From contig NZ_CP018047.1 in NCBI RefSeq assembly GCF_002009175.1, positions 3,472,001 to 3,536,000 of the forward strand: a stretch of DNA of 64,000 nt, read 5' to 3'. Position 1 is the first letter of the stretch. Each line of letters starts with the position of its first letter. The translations under genes were made by a program, and so were the position numbers. The stretch comes from Streptomyces niveus. Its GTDB lineage: Bacteria > Actinomycetota > Actinomycetes > Streptomycetales > Streptomycetaceae. Positions 48,101 to 55,439 of the stretch are shown in pieces. The notes below the pieces were generated by a model. It made no database searches and was not told the DNA's origin. It saw only the letters and a list, made by a program, of their open reading frames with translations.

Positions 48101-49417
48101 CAGCCGGTGCTGCGGACCGTCGTCGGCCGCGACCGCGGCCCGTGCGAGAGTGACCGCCTCCTCCGCCGCCGCGGGCTCCGTGCTGTGCTCGGCCAGCGTA
48201 CGAAGGCTCTCACCGAGATTGTGGAGATGGCGCGCGCGGTCGGCCGACGACCCGGCGGGGGCCGCGTCGACCACGGCCCGTCCGGCGGCGATCGACTCCC
48301 GCAGCTCCGCGATCTCACCGGTGTGCTTGAACAGCCGGCTCAGACAGACGGCGAGCTTCTCCAGACAGTCGAACCGGCGGGGATGGCCGGCGGGAAGAGT
48401 GGTGACGGCCTCCCGGCCGACGGCGACCGCCTCGAAGAGCAGGTCGGGCTCGGCCGTCCGCCCGTACTGCGTCTGGAGAGCGAAGAGCAGGATGTGGAGC
48501 TGTGTGCCGCGTGCGGGGTCACCCTCGGCCAAGGCGGCGACGACGGTCCTGGTCAGCTCGATGGCCTCGGCGGCTGCCACCGGATCGGACTCGGCGTCGG
48601 CCCACGTGTGCAGGATGATGCCGAGGTTGCTGCGATACATCATCAGCCGGGGGTGGGCGGGCGAGGTTGTTTCAACGGCCCGGCGCGCGACGGCGACCGC
48701 CTCGCCGAGCGTCCGGGTGTCCTTGTCCCGCCTGTCCTTGTCCCGCCTGTCCTTGTCCCGCCTGTCCTTGTCCCGCGTGTACGACAGGAGGAGGACGAGC
48801 CCCAGATTGCTGAGAAACATGGCGTGTTCGGGATGCCCGGACGCGCCGACCGCCTCCCGGGCGACCGTCAACGCCTCGTCCAGCGTCCCGGCGTCCTCCG
48901 TCTGCTCGTACGTCAGCCGCAGGGTGTGCCCGAGGTTGTTGACGACCATGGCCCGGTCGGGCGAACTGTCGGACATCCCGGCGATCGCCGAACGGAACAG
49001 CTCGACGGCCCGGCGCAGCAGCGGAAGATGACGACCGCGCTCGTACGCCCGGCACACGGCGAGGCCCACTTCGAAGGCCTCCTCGCCGGACAGTTCGTCG
49101 CTCTCTCCGTCCGTGAAGGCGATGTGCAGCGGCTCCGGCACCGCGTCGGGGGCGGCGTCGTACACCGGGGCCAGGAAGCGCACGGCCTCGACCAGCTCCT
49201 CCTCCTGCGCCGCGCCGACCGGCAGCGCGGTGAACCGGATCCAGTGGTACACGCCCAGTACGTGGCAGGCGTCGGCGTCCAGCGCCGTGCCGGGATCCGC
49301 GGTCAGGGCGGCGGCAATACGTTCCGCGCCCTCCTTGAACAACTCACCGGCGTCGTCCGTCTCCACGGCTGTCCCGATACGCCTCCGAAGGTCACCGAGC
49401 AGATCCCCACCGGCCAT
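45122..49417 (-). CDS. TPR-CHAT protease (caspase-like), very large
   Basis: A 1431-residue protein. Residues about 20-950 are an array of TPR-type helix pairs recognisable by the recurring core NNLGxALxLxYE and AVAATPAGHPxR. The C-terminal CHAT domain (about 1120-1425) is a clan CD peptidase with His1294 in HFACHSEPH and Cys1337 in AFLSACTTT, 43 residues apart as expected for the catalytic dyad. TPR-CHAT proteases act as sensor-activated executioners in several bacterial immune systems (for example Csx29 and gasdermin-cleaving proteases). A 15-nt DNA repeat inserts a charged DKDRR tract near residue 215. ATG 49417 is chosen because GGGGGACGGG precedes it; GTG 49480 is possible but leaves no promoter. 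Divergent partners lie at 49505-50889. Confidence 0.93.
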   Translation of the reverse strand: MAGGDLLGDLRRRIGTAVETDDAGELFKEGAERIAAALTADPGTALDADACHVLGVYHWIRFTALPVGAAQEEELVEAVRFLAPVYDAAPDAVPEPLHIAFTDGESDELSGEEAFEVGLAVCRAYERGRHLPLLRRAVELFRSAIAGMSDSSPDRAMVVNNLGHTLRLTYEQTEDAGTLDEALTVAREAVGASGHPEHAMFLSNLGLVLLLSYTRDKDRRDKDRRDKDRRDKDTRTLGEAVAVARRAVETTSPAHPRLMMYRSNLGIILHTWADAESDPVAAAEAIELTRTVVAALAEGDPARGTQLHILLFALQTQYGRTAEPDLLFEAVAVGREAVTTLPAGHPRRFDCLEKLAVCLSRLFKHTGEIAELRESIAAGRAVVDAAPAGSSADRARHLHNLGESLRTLAEHSTEPAAAEEAVTLARAAVAADDGPQHRLWLSGLAVALLQRYEYVGGVSLLVEAVACERAAVAATPADRPERLRSMNNLGMALRLRYEAVGGDEFLDEAVDIGRAVVAALPAGHPDLAMALSNLGNALARKNERDGGYERAPESITHARAAVDATPVAHPDRPKWMNNLGMALQALASHTGTREPLEEAVTVLRGTVAVLPEGHPYLAVALGNLANALTNLFDRTGELTLLREAASTARRAVDVTPVQLPQHSIALSNLGRILHFLAWHTGESRLLGEAVEAARGAVAALPDGHPNHARFLGSLGSVLETSFQRTGDSEHIAEAVTVCREAVAAFPDGHPHRVHHLFGLSSALYAQALRSRDVRTTSEAAATARQVVDAIPRDHFNRNGALVNLATALVLRFNHDGDVAGLREAVDATREAVAITPPGLPSYAAVLNSHAGALHMLATHTEDTALLAEILSSSRLAAQDTSAAVWTRVAAYRSIAALADPADSGAQEALAAAEAAVALLPQIGLGTLDLTDRGHLIGEAGSLAGAAAAAALNAGRAHRAVELLEQSRGVLTAESVADGAGDLDRLRSAAPGLVEAIEEVRNRREALDRPVPTAGGPGLGAPESPEARAAARREAQAEWDGLLTRIRSLDGFSGFLAPPGAADLSAQAAGGPVVYVSAAPRRCDALVLTGDPGDPVRVVPLGGLTEAEIVRRIVTLAAAIDATSDPALDPVGRRAAQRDILGVLTWLWDTVTEPVLSALGHTGPPAPGEPWPRVWWCPVGLLAYLPLHAAGHHEDLADDSPRRGAPRTVLDRVVSSYTATVRGLARARERRAGPEVRTAIVAVPDAPDAGPLEGAATEAELLTGLVPGAEALPHPTRSTVLAALPDHQVAHFACHSEPHRTDPWRSRLILPDHRTDPLTVADIGALRLDGGLAFLSACTTTLTAPRLADEALHMTGAFQLAGYPHVVGTQWPVADRAAHQLATDFYGRLTAGGTAPPDPALSPEALHHAVRRLRADYPVTPTTWAAHTHTGV
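48718..48777 (-). repeat. 15-nt tandem repeat (about four copies) in the TPR-CHAT gene
   Basis: The unit CCTGTCCTTGTCCCG is repeated about four times in frame, giving (DKDRR)n. Being a multiple of three, copy changes would alter linker length without a frameshift. Confidence 0.9.
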
Positions 49418-49504
49418 CCCGTCCCCCGATTCAGACTGGCGGAGCCTCGGGTCCGTGACCTCGCCCGGCGCTCCGGACACTGGATGCTACATTGACAAAT
49501 CAGC

Positions 49505-49987
49505 ATGAAAACAGGCCAGTTGACGCACAACCGGGGCACTGCGGAGGTGGCGGGATTGGCGAGGTCGCGGAACGGCGCGCGGAACCGGCTGGGTGTGCTG
49601 TGCGACCAGCTCACCCGGCACGGGTCGATGACGGCGGAGATCGAAGCCGCCGGAGCGGGACCGCAACTGCGCGAACTGCTCGACCTGGTCCGGAGCGGAG
49701 CCGCGACGGCCGAGGGAGGCCGCGAGAAGGAGTTGCTGGACACCATCGAGGACGCCTGCGTCCGGCACGGACTGTCCGCACTCGATGTGCGCGAGTACGG
49801 CAACGCACGGCTGCCCCTGGGATTCGGCCTGCCGCCGGAGGAGCAGGTGGCGCGAGCCTGGGTCTGTCCGTGGGGCAATTGCGGACGGGTTGTGCTCCCC
49901 GGAACCGGCGCGACCGGCGTCACCGACGCGTCCACGCCGACCTGCGCCGCCGGCGGCGAGCCGCTGCGGGCCTACCCGGCCCCCTGA
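49505..49987 (+). CDS. Small protein with cysteine motif, partner of the CHAT locus
   Basis: A 160-residue protein. The N-terminal half is helical (LGVLCDQLTRHGSMTAEIEAAG, QLRELLDLVRSG, KELLDTIEDACVRHGL). The C-terminal part has a zinc-ribbon-like VCPWGNCGRVVLPG followed by PTCAAGGEPL, but it has fewer Cys than a full ribbon. I do not recognise the family. The start is uncertain: ATG 49505 has no ribosome site, whereas a TTG near 49556 follows GGAGG. It is divergent from TPR-CHAT across about 87 bp, and its stop overlaps the next start (TGATG). It may be the adaptor or substrate of the protease. Confidence 0.65.
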   Translation: MKTGQLTHNRGTAEVAGLARSRNGARNRLGVLCDQLTRHGSMTAEIEAAGAGPQLRELLDLVRSGAATAEGGREKELLDTIEDACVRHGLSALDVREYGNARLPLGFGLPPEEQVARAWVCPWGNCGRVVLPGTGATGVTDASTPTCAAGGEPLRAYPAP

Positions 49988-50889
49988 TGCCCGGACTGCT
50001 CGCCGGCATCGGCACCTGGATCGCGGACCGCTGGCTCCAGACGGTCGTCCTGTCCGGCATGCTCTGGGTCGCGACGCTCGTCGTCGCCGCGCGGCTCGGT
50101 CAGTCGCACGCGTTCGAGGCGGAACGGCTCCACACCTGGCTCGACGAGATCGCCACGCACCGCGCCGGGGACAGCCCCGCCGCCATCCTGCTCACCGTGG
50201 CCGCCGCCCTGCTCACCGCCGGTGCCGCGGGTCTGGCGGCCGGCGGGCTGGGCGCCCTGCTGCAGCGGCTGTGGGGTGCTGACGGGGCCGGTCCGGCGCT
50301 CGCGTGGCTGCTGCGGTGGCGCCTGAGGTGGTGGCAGAAGTGGTACTCGGAGCGCGCTCTGCGGGCCGTCACCGCCGATCTCGCCGAGGCGGATCCGGCC
50401 GCCGCGACCGCCCGGCGGGCACGCGCCGAACGTGCCCTGCGACTGCGGACGGAGCGGGAACCCCATCGCCCCACCCGGATCGGGGACGCCCTCCACGCGG
50501 TCGCCGTGCGCCTGCGCGCCCGCTACGCGCTGAACGTGGACCTGGCCTGGCCCCGGCTGTGGGCGGTGCTGCCCGACCCGCTGCGCGCCGATCTGTCCGG
50601 CGCCCGCGCGGCGTACGACTCCGCCGCCAGGCTGGCCGGCTGGGGTGTGCTCTACGCCGCGCTGGCCGTGCTCTGGTGGCCCGCCGCGCTGATCGGTGCC
50701 GGTGTGCTCGTCACCGCCGTGGCACGGGCCCGGGGCGCCGCGGCCGTCCTGGCGTCCCTCGTCGAAGCCGCCGTGGACCTGCATCTCACCGATCTCGCGG
50801 ACCAGTTGGGCGTCCGGCCCGACTCCGACGAACTCACCGAACTGGGCAGGGCCGTCGGCCGCCGCCTGGGACCGCCCACGCCGTCCTGA
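49987..50889 (+). CDS. Multi-pass membrane protein, possible effector of the CHAT locus
   Basis: A 300-residue protein with membrane segments at about residues 14-35 (LQTVVLSGMLWVATLVVAA), 55-85 (AAILLTVAAALLTAGAAGLAAGGL) and 218-250 (GVLYAALAVLWWPAALIGAGVLVTAVA). Between them is a basic Arg/Trp-rich cytoplasmic stretch (LLRWRLRWWQKWYSERAL and ARRARAERALRLR). There is no enzymatic motif and no gasdermin-like beta-sheet pattern. Coupled by TGATG to the small gene upstream. A membrane partner next to a CHAT protease suggests a pore-forming or membrane-disrupting role after activation, which is inference. Confidence 0.7.
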   Translation: MPGLLAGIGTWIADRWLQTVVLSGMLWVATLVVAARLGQSHAFEAERLHTWLDEIATHRAGDSPAAILLTVAAALLTAGAAGLAAGGLGALLQRLWGADGAGPALAWLLRWRLRWWQKWYSERALRAVTADLAEADPAAATARRARAERALRLRTEREPHRPTRIGDALHAVAVRLRARYALNVDLAWPRLWAVLPDPLRADLSGARAAYDSAARLAGWGVLYAALAVLWWPAALIGAGVLVTAVARARGAAAVLASLVEAAVDLHLTDLADQLGVRPDSDELTELGRAVGRRLGPPTPS

Positions 50890-50941
50890 CCCCGGGGCGG
50901 GGGACCGACACGCGATCCCCCGCTCCCGGGGACGGGCACGC

Positions 50942-52228
50942 TCAGGCGAGGATGTCCCCCGCCGGCCCCGGAACATCCGCGGAGACATCCGCCGGTCCGC
51001 CCGCCGGGACCTTCGCCAGGACCTCCCCCAGCACCCGTGCCGCCCGCTCCGCGTCGCGGAAGCCGACGTACAGCGGTGTGAAGCCGAAGCGCAGTACGTC
51101 CGGGCGGCGCAGGTCGCCGATCACGCCGCGGGTGATCAGTTCCGCCATCACCGCGGGCGCCTCCGCGCAGCGCAGTGCCACCTGGCTGCCGCGTTCCGCG
51201 TGCGGGACCGGGGTCAGTGAGGAGACCCGGTCCGCCGGGGCGTACGCCTCCACGCAGCGGAGGAAGAAGTCCGTCAGCGCCAGGCTCTTGGCCCGCAGGA
51301 CCTCCAGCGACACGCCCTCCCACACATCGAGCGCCGCTTCCAGCGCCAGCATGGAGAGGATGTCCGGCGTGCCGACCCGGCCGCGCGTCGCGCCGTCCGC
51401 CGCCGCGTACTCCGGTGTCATCCCGAACGGGTCCGCGTGCGACGTCCAGCCGGGCAGCGGGGAGTCGAAGGCCGCCTGGTGGCACTCGGAGACGTACAGG
51501 AACGCGGGTGAACCCGGCCCGCCGTTCAGGTACTTGTACGTGCAGCCGACCGCCAGGTCGACCCCGTGCTCGTCCAGCCCGACCGGCAGCGCGCCCGCGC
51601 TGTGGCACACGTCCCAGATCGCGAGCGCGCCCGCGTCGTGCAGTGCCGCCGTGATACCGGGCAGGTCGTGGAGCCGCCCCGTACGGAAGTCGACGTGGTT
51701 GACAAGCGCGGCGGCCGTACGCGGTCCGGCGGCGCCCCGCAGATCTGCGGGAGACACCGGCACCAGTCGCAGGCCCGTCATGCGCGCGGCCGACTCGGCG
51801 ATGTACCCGTCAGAGGGGAACGTCAGGGCGTCCACGAGGAGTTCGTCGCGGCCCTCCCCCGCCAGCCGGGCCGCCGCCACAACGGCCTTGAAGACGTTGA
51901 CACTTGTGGAGTCACCGACCACGATCCGGCCGGGTCCCGCGCCGACCAGCGGCGCGATCCGGTCGCCGATCCGCTCCGGCGCGGTCCACCAGCCGCCCTC
52001 GGTCCAGGAGCGGATGCGCAGCTCGCCCCACTGCCGGGCCACGACGTCCTGGACCAGCGCGGGAACGTGGCGGGGCAGCGCCCCGAGTGAATTGCCGTCC
52101 AGGTAGACGGAGTCGTCGTCGAGGGCGAACAGCTCGCGGCGCGCGGCCAGTTCGTCCGCCGCGTCGAGTTCGGCGGCGCGCTTCAGCAACACCTCGGACG
52201 CAGAAGGCACTTCCCGCGTCTCAGACAT
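50942..52228 (-). CDS. kynU: Kynureninase
   Basis: A 428-residue PLP enzyme that cleaves kynurenine to anthranilate and alanine. Motifs: VYLDGNSLGALPRHVP, DSTSVNVFKAV, VNHVDFRTG, WDVCHSAGALPV (PLP Asp) and CTYKYLNGGPGSPAF with the Schiff-base Lys. Full family length. It overlaps the end of kynA by 8 bp, so the two are coupled; anthranilate can feed secondary metabolism or tryptophan resynthesis. Confidence 0.96.
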   Translation of the reverse strand: MSETREVPSASEVLLKRAAELDAADELAARRELFALDDDSVYLDGNSLGALPRHVPALVQDVVARQWGELRIRSWTEGGWWTAPERIGDRIAPLVGAGPGRIVVGDSTSVNVFKAVVAAARLAGEGRDELLVDALTFPSDGYIAESAARMTGLRLVPVSPADLRGAAGPRTAAALVNHVDFRTGRLHDLPGITAALHDAGALAIWDVCHSAGALPVGLDEHGVDLAVGCTYKYLNGGPGSPAFLYVSECHQAAFDSPLPGWTSHADPFGMTPEYAAADGATRGRVGTPDILSMLALEAALDVWEGVSLEVLRAKSLALTDFFLRCVEAYAPADRVSSLTPVPHAERGSQVALRCAEAPAVMAELITRGVIGDLRRPDVLRFGFTPLYVGFRDAERAARVLGEVLAKVPAGGPADVSADVPGPAGDILA

Positions 52229-53066
52229 GGCTGCGCGCCGTCCACAGCTCCGGGAACACGTTCTTCTGCGCGCGCTTCTCCAGCCAGGCGACCCCGGCGG
52301 AGCCGCCCGTCCCGGTCTTGGACCCCATCGCGCGCCGCGTCGCCACGAGATGGTCGTTGCGCCAGCGCCACACCAGCTCGGCGACGTCCGTCAACGCCTC
52401 GCCCAGCCTGATGACTTCACCGTGCTGGTCGGGCTCCGCGTAGATCCCGGCCCATATCTCCTCGACCGCCGTCGACGGCTCGTACTTCTGGGTGAAGTCC
52501 CTGTTCAGCGCCCGCGCCGGCACCGGCAGACCGCGCCGGGCCAGCAGGCCCAGCACCTCGTCGTACAGGCTCGGCTCCTGGAGCGCCTTCTCCAGCTCCG
52601 CGTGCACACGCGGCGCGCCACGGTGCGGTACGAGCATGGACGCCGACTTCTCGCCCAGCAGGAACTCCATGCGCCGGTACATCGCCGACTGGAAGCCGGA
52701 GCCGTCGCCGAGCGCGCTGCGGTACGAGTTGAACTGCACGGGCGTGAGCTGGCTCAGGGGCGTCCACGAAGCGTTCAGCGCCTCGAACTCGCGCACCGAC
52801 CGCTTGAGCGCGTCGACCGCGACCGGGACGCGGTCCTCGCGCAGTGCGCGCGACGCGGTCTCCCACTCGTGGACGATGACGGTGAACCACAGCTCCATCA
52901 CCTGGGTGGTCACCAGGAAGACCATCTCGCCCGGGTCGTCGGACATCGGGTGCTGAAGATGGGTGAGGACGTCCGCCTGGACGTAGTCCTCGTACGGGGT
53001 CGTACCCGCGAAGTCGAGGTTCGGGGCTTCCGAACCGGCTCCGGAGGCATCGGGGTGCTGCGACAT
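52221..53066 (-). CDS. kynA: Tryptophan 2,3-dioxygenase
   Basis: A 281-residue heme enzyme that opens the indole ring of tryptophan to N-formylkynurenine. Family features: TPYEDYVQADVLTHLQHP near the start (substrate-binding Tyr and His region), LVTTQVMELWFTVIVHEWE, NSYRSALGDGSGFQS, and LVWRWRNDHLVATRRAMGSKTGTGGSAGVAWLE at the end, which carries the heme-ligand His and the substrate-ammonium Thr. It is first gene of the kynA-kynU transcript. Confidence 0.97.
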   Translation of the reverse strand: MSQHPDASGAGSEAPNLDFAGTTPYEDYVQADVLTHLQHPMSDDPGEMVFLVTTQVMELWFTVIVHEWETASRALREDRVPVAVDALKRSVREFEALNASWTPLSQLTPVQFNSYRSALGDGSGFQSAMYRRMEFLLGEKSASMLVPHRGAPRVHAELEKALQEPSLYDEVLGLLARRGLPVPARALNRDFTQKYEPSTAVEEIWAGIYAEPDQHGEVIRLGEALTDVAELVWRWRNDHLVATRRAMGSKTGTGGSAGVAWLEKRAQKNVFPELWTARSHV

Positions 53067-53158
53067 CTCTGTCTCCTCGATATTGCTACCGGGTAGCGGT
53101 CCGCCCCTTCCGTGTCGTTTCGGAGCTCCGGTCCCCTGCGGGCATCATAATCCCGTCT

Positions 53159-53992
53159 TCACGGCACCGCCGGACCTGTGATGTACGTCCCGTTCTCCGC
53201 ATAGGGCCAGGCATTCGCATGGCAGCCGCGCAGACCCTTGATCTGCTGCATCATCGCGGGCGCGGGCTTTCCGGCGCCGCCGCAGGTGACATGGCCCCGG
53301 CCAAGGCGGTGGCCGACCTCGTGATTGATGATCAGCGCGCGGTACTCGGTGACCGGGCCGTCGAACTGGTCGGACCCCAGCACCCACCGCTTGAGGTTCA
53401 CCACGACGGTGCGGCCGACGGTGCAGTTCACCTCGCCGCGCGTGAGCAGGCCCGCGGCGCCGCAGATCCGGTCCACCGTGCCCGGCGTCGCGATCTTGAC
53501 CTCGAAGTCGGACGGTCCGGAGCCCACGAGCTGGAAGGAGTGCCGGCCGTCGGAGGTCCAGCCGCGGGGGTGCGCCAGGATTGTCTCGATCTCGACGGCC
53601 GCCTCCCGCTCGGAGAGGTCGATGCCCTTCTCGACCAGGACCTTGTAGCGGCGCACCGTGCCACCGGAACCGACGGGTGAGCCGGCGGAACGGGCGGTCG
53701 TGAAGGTGCCGGGGCCGTCGGGCGGTATGGGGATGCGGGACGGCGTCCCGGGGCTCGGCTCGGCGCCGGCGCCGGCGCTGGCGCTCGGGGGCGGGGGCGG
53801 GGGCGGCTTCGTGGTCGCCGTGGAAGGGGGCTTGTCGTCCTGCGGGGCCCCGGCCCCGGCGGTGGGACCGGACTCCGACCGATCGGCGAGGGCGGCGCCA
53901 CCGCCGACGAGGAGCGCGGTCACGCCCAGACCGAGGGGCAGCGCGCGCGTGTACAGACGGCGCCGGCGCGGGGGCGGGACACGCTTGCCCAA
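53159..53992 (-). CDS. DUF3152 secreted or anchored metalloprotease-like protein
   Basis: About 277 residues. A basic N-terminus and hydrophobic helix (LPLGLGVTALLVGGGAAL) are followed by a Pro/Ser/Ala linker and the DUF3152 domain, with IINHEVGHRLGRGHVTCGG, an HExxHxxGxxH zinc-protease signature. The function is unknown; it is conserved next to DUF3151 and fba in Streptomyces. A TTG start at 53992 is preferred because GGGGAGAAG precedes it and the upstream GTG (54085) sits directly against a terminator hairpin; the frame is open to that GTG. Confidence 0.82.
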   Translation of the reverse strand: MGKRVPPPRRRRLYTRALPLGLGVTALLVGGGAALADRSESGPTAGAGAPQDDKPPSTATTKPPPPPPPSASAGAGAEPSPGTPSRIPIPPDGPGTFTTARSAGSPVGSGGTVRRYKVLVEKGIDLSEREAAVEIETILAHPRGWTSDGRHSFQLVGSGPSDFEVKIATPGTVDRICGAAGLLTRGEVNCTVGRTVVVNLKRWVLGSDQFDGPVTEYRALIINHEVGHRLGRGHVTCGGAGKPAPAMMQQIKGLRGCHANAWPYAENGTYITGPAVP

Positions 53993-54087
53993 GACGGACT
54001 TCTCCCCTGGTACGACCGGCGTCGGGGAGAGGGTGCCGGGGCCTCCTGCCGGATTCGATGGCGTGTGCGATCGTATCGACCGCACAC

Positions 54088-54125
54088 CGCAGGTCCGTAG
54101 CCTTTCGGACGGCTACGGACCTGCG
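54088..54125 (-). terminator. Terminator after the DUF3151 gene
   Basis: A perfect 15-bp stem (54088-54102 with 54111-54125) and 8-nt loop lie between the DUF3151 stop (54192) and the DUF3152 start. Confidence 0.85.
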
Positions 54126-54191
54126 ACGATTCACGGTGTTACGGACAAACTCGGCGCGACCGCCGTGCGCCGACGCCGGACGTGCGCGACC

Positions 54192-54605
54192 TCAGCCGAG
54201 GGTGTCGGCCGCTGCCGCGGAGGAGTCGCGCAGGAAGACGGAGCAGCGCTCGTACTCCTCGTGCTCGCCGATCGCCTGCGCGGAGCGGGCGAGGGCGTGC
54301 AGGGCGCGCAGGAAGCCCCGGTTCGGCTCGTGCTCCCACGGCACCGGGCCGTGCCCCTTCCAGCCGCTGCGGCGCAGGGAGTCCAGGCCCCGGTGGTAGC
54401 CGGTACGCGCGTACGCGTACGACTCGACGACCCGGCCGTTCTCGAACGCGTCGTCGGCGAGCTGGGCCCACGCGAGCGACGACGTCGGATACTTCGCCGC
54501 GACGTCGGCGGGCGCCGTCCCGTTCGCGAGAAGCTCACGCGGTTCGGGGTCGTCGGGCAGGTGTGTGGGGGGCGGTCCCCCGAGAAGGTCTTTATGGATG
54601 GCCAT
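54192..54605 (-). CDS. DUF3151 protein
   Basis: A 137-residue cytoplasmic protein: HKDLLGGPPPTHLPDD, YPTSSLAWAQLADDAFENGRVVESYAYARTGYHRGLDSLRRSGWKG and GFLRALHALARSAQAIGEHEEYERC. It is a helical TPR-like fold conserved in Actinobacteria next to fba; function unknown. ATG 54605 begins the conserved part. Frame extends upstream only through the repeat array and is not coding there. Confidence 0.88.
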   Translation of the reverse strand: MAIHKDLLGGPPPTHLPDDPEPRELLANGTAPADVAAKYPTSSLAWAQLADDAFENGRVVESYAYARTGYHRGLDSLRRSGWKGHGPVPWEHEPNRGFLRALHALARSAQAIGEHEEYERCSVFLRDSSAAAADTLG

Positions 54606-54639
54606 GCTTCCGAGTGTCCCAGGTCGCGCCGGATTCCGT

Positions 54640-55230
54640 GGCGGCGGAGCGGGTTTGCCACCGGCAATCCCGGTCAGGGGGCGACGGTCGCGGGCAGGAT
54701 CGAGGTCCCGGATCCCGTACCGGATCGAGGTCCCGGATCGCAGTCCCCGGATCCCGTACCGGCCCAATCAGGCCGGATCGGGGGAGCCCCCGCCGCGCGC
54801 AGCGGCTGGCCGCGCTGACCGGCGCACGCCCAATCGCGGTCCGGGACCGACGGTCGCGGGCAGGATCGCGTGCCGGCCCGATCAGGCCGAATCGGGGGAG
54901 CCCCCGCCGCGCAGCGGCTGGCCGCGCTGACCGGCGCACGCACCGACGCGGTGCGCGGTGCCAGGGCCAACGAGCCCGGCAAGACCGCGCGGGAGCGGGT
55001 TTGCCACCGGCAATCGCGGTCCGGGACCGACGGTCGCGGGCAGGATCGAGGTCCCGGATCCCGTACCGGATCGCGGGCCCGGATTGCAGTCCCGGATCCC
55101 GTACCGGCCCGATCACGCCGGATCGGGGGGAGCGCCCACCGCGCAGCGGCTGGCCTCGCTGACCGGCCCACGCACCGACGCGGTGCGCGGTGCCAGGGCA
55201 CACGAGCCGTCAAGACCGGCAGGACACACC
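54640..55230. repeat. Mosaic non-coding repeat array between the DUF3151 and MFS genes
   Basis: A set of modules recurs in changing order. CGGTCGCGGGCAGGATCG begins near 54685, 54851 and 55031. AGCGGCTGGC..CGCTGACCGG occurs at about 54801, 54913 and 55145. GAGCGGGTTTGCCACCGGCA occurs at 54646 and 54992. A 7-bp stem CGCACCG-ACG-CGGTGCG is at 54939-54955 and 55171-55187. TCCCGGATCCCGTACCGG is repeated within each block. Open frames cross on all strands without a plausible protein. From 55231 to 55439 I see nothing further. Confidence 0.85.
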
Positions 55231-55439
55231 CTGGGCCATGTCCGCAAAGCCCCGCCCGGCACGGCACCTCTCCCCCATAGCCCCGAGGCGGCACCGGCGG
55301 TGCCCCTGCGTTGCCGGAGGACCGGCCGTACTTGGCCTGCCCGTCCACGGGACCGATCCTCGCCTTGCACCGCACCGCGCCGCACCGGCCGCCGCCGCCC
55401 CCGCCCCGCGGGCGGACGGCGCTCTTTGCCGGACACCCC

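Noticed and set aside
49987..50889. Bacterial gasdermin as CHAT substrate
   Set aside because: The protein has at least three strongly hydrophobic helices and a basic loop rather than the amphipathic beta-strand pattern and small C-terminal inhibitory tail of gasdermins.
54640..55230. CRISPR array
   Set aside because: Repeats are long, imperfect and in varying order, with no regular unique spacers and no cas genes in the window.
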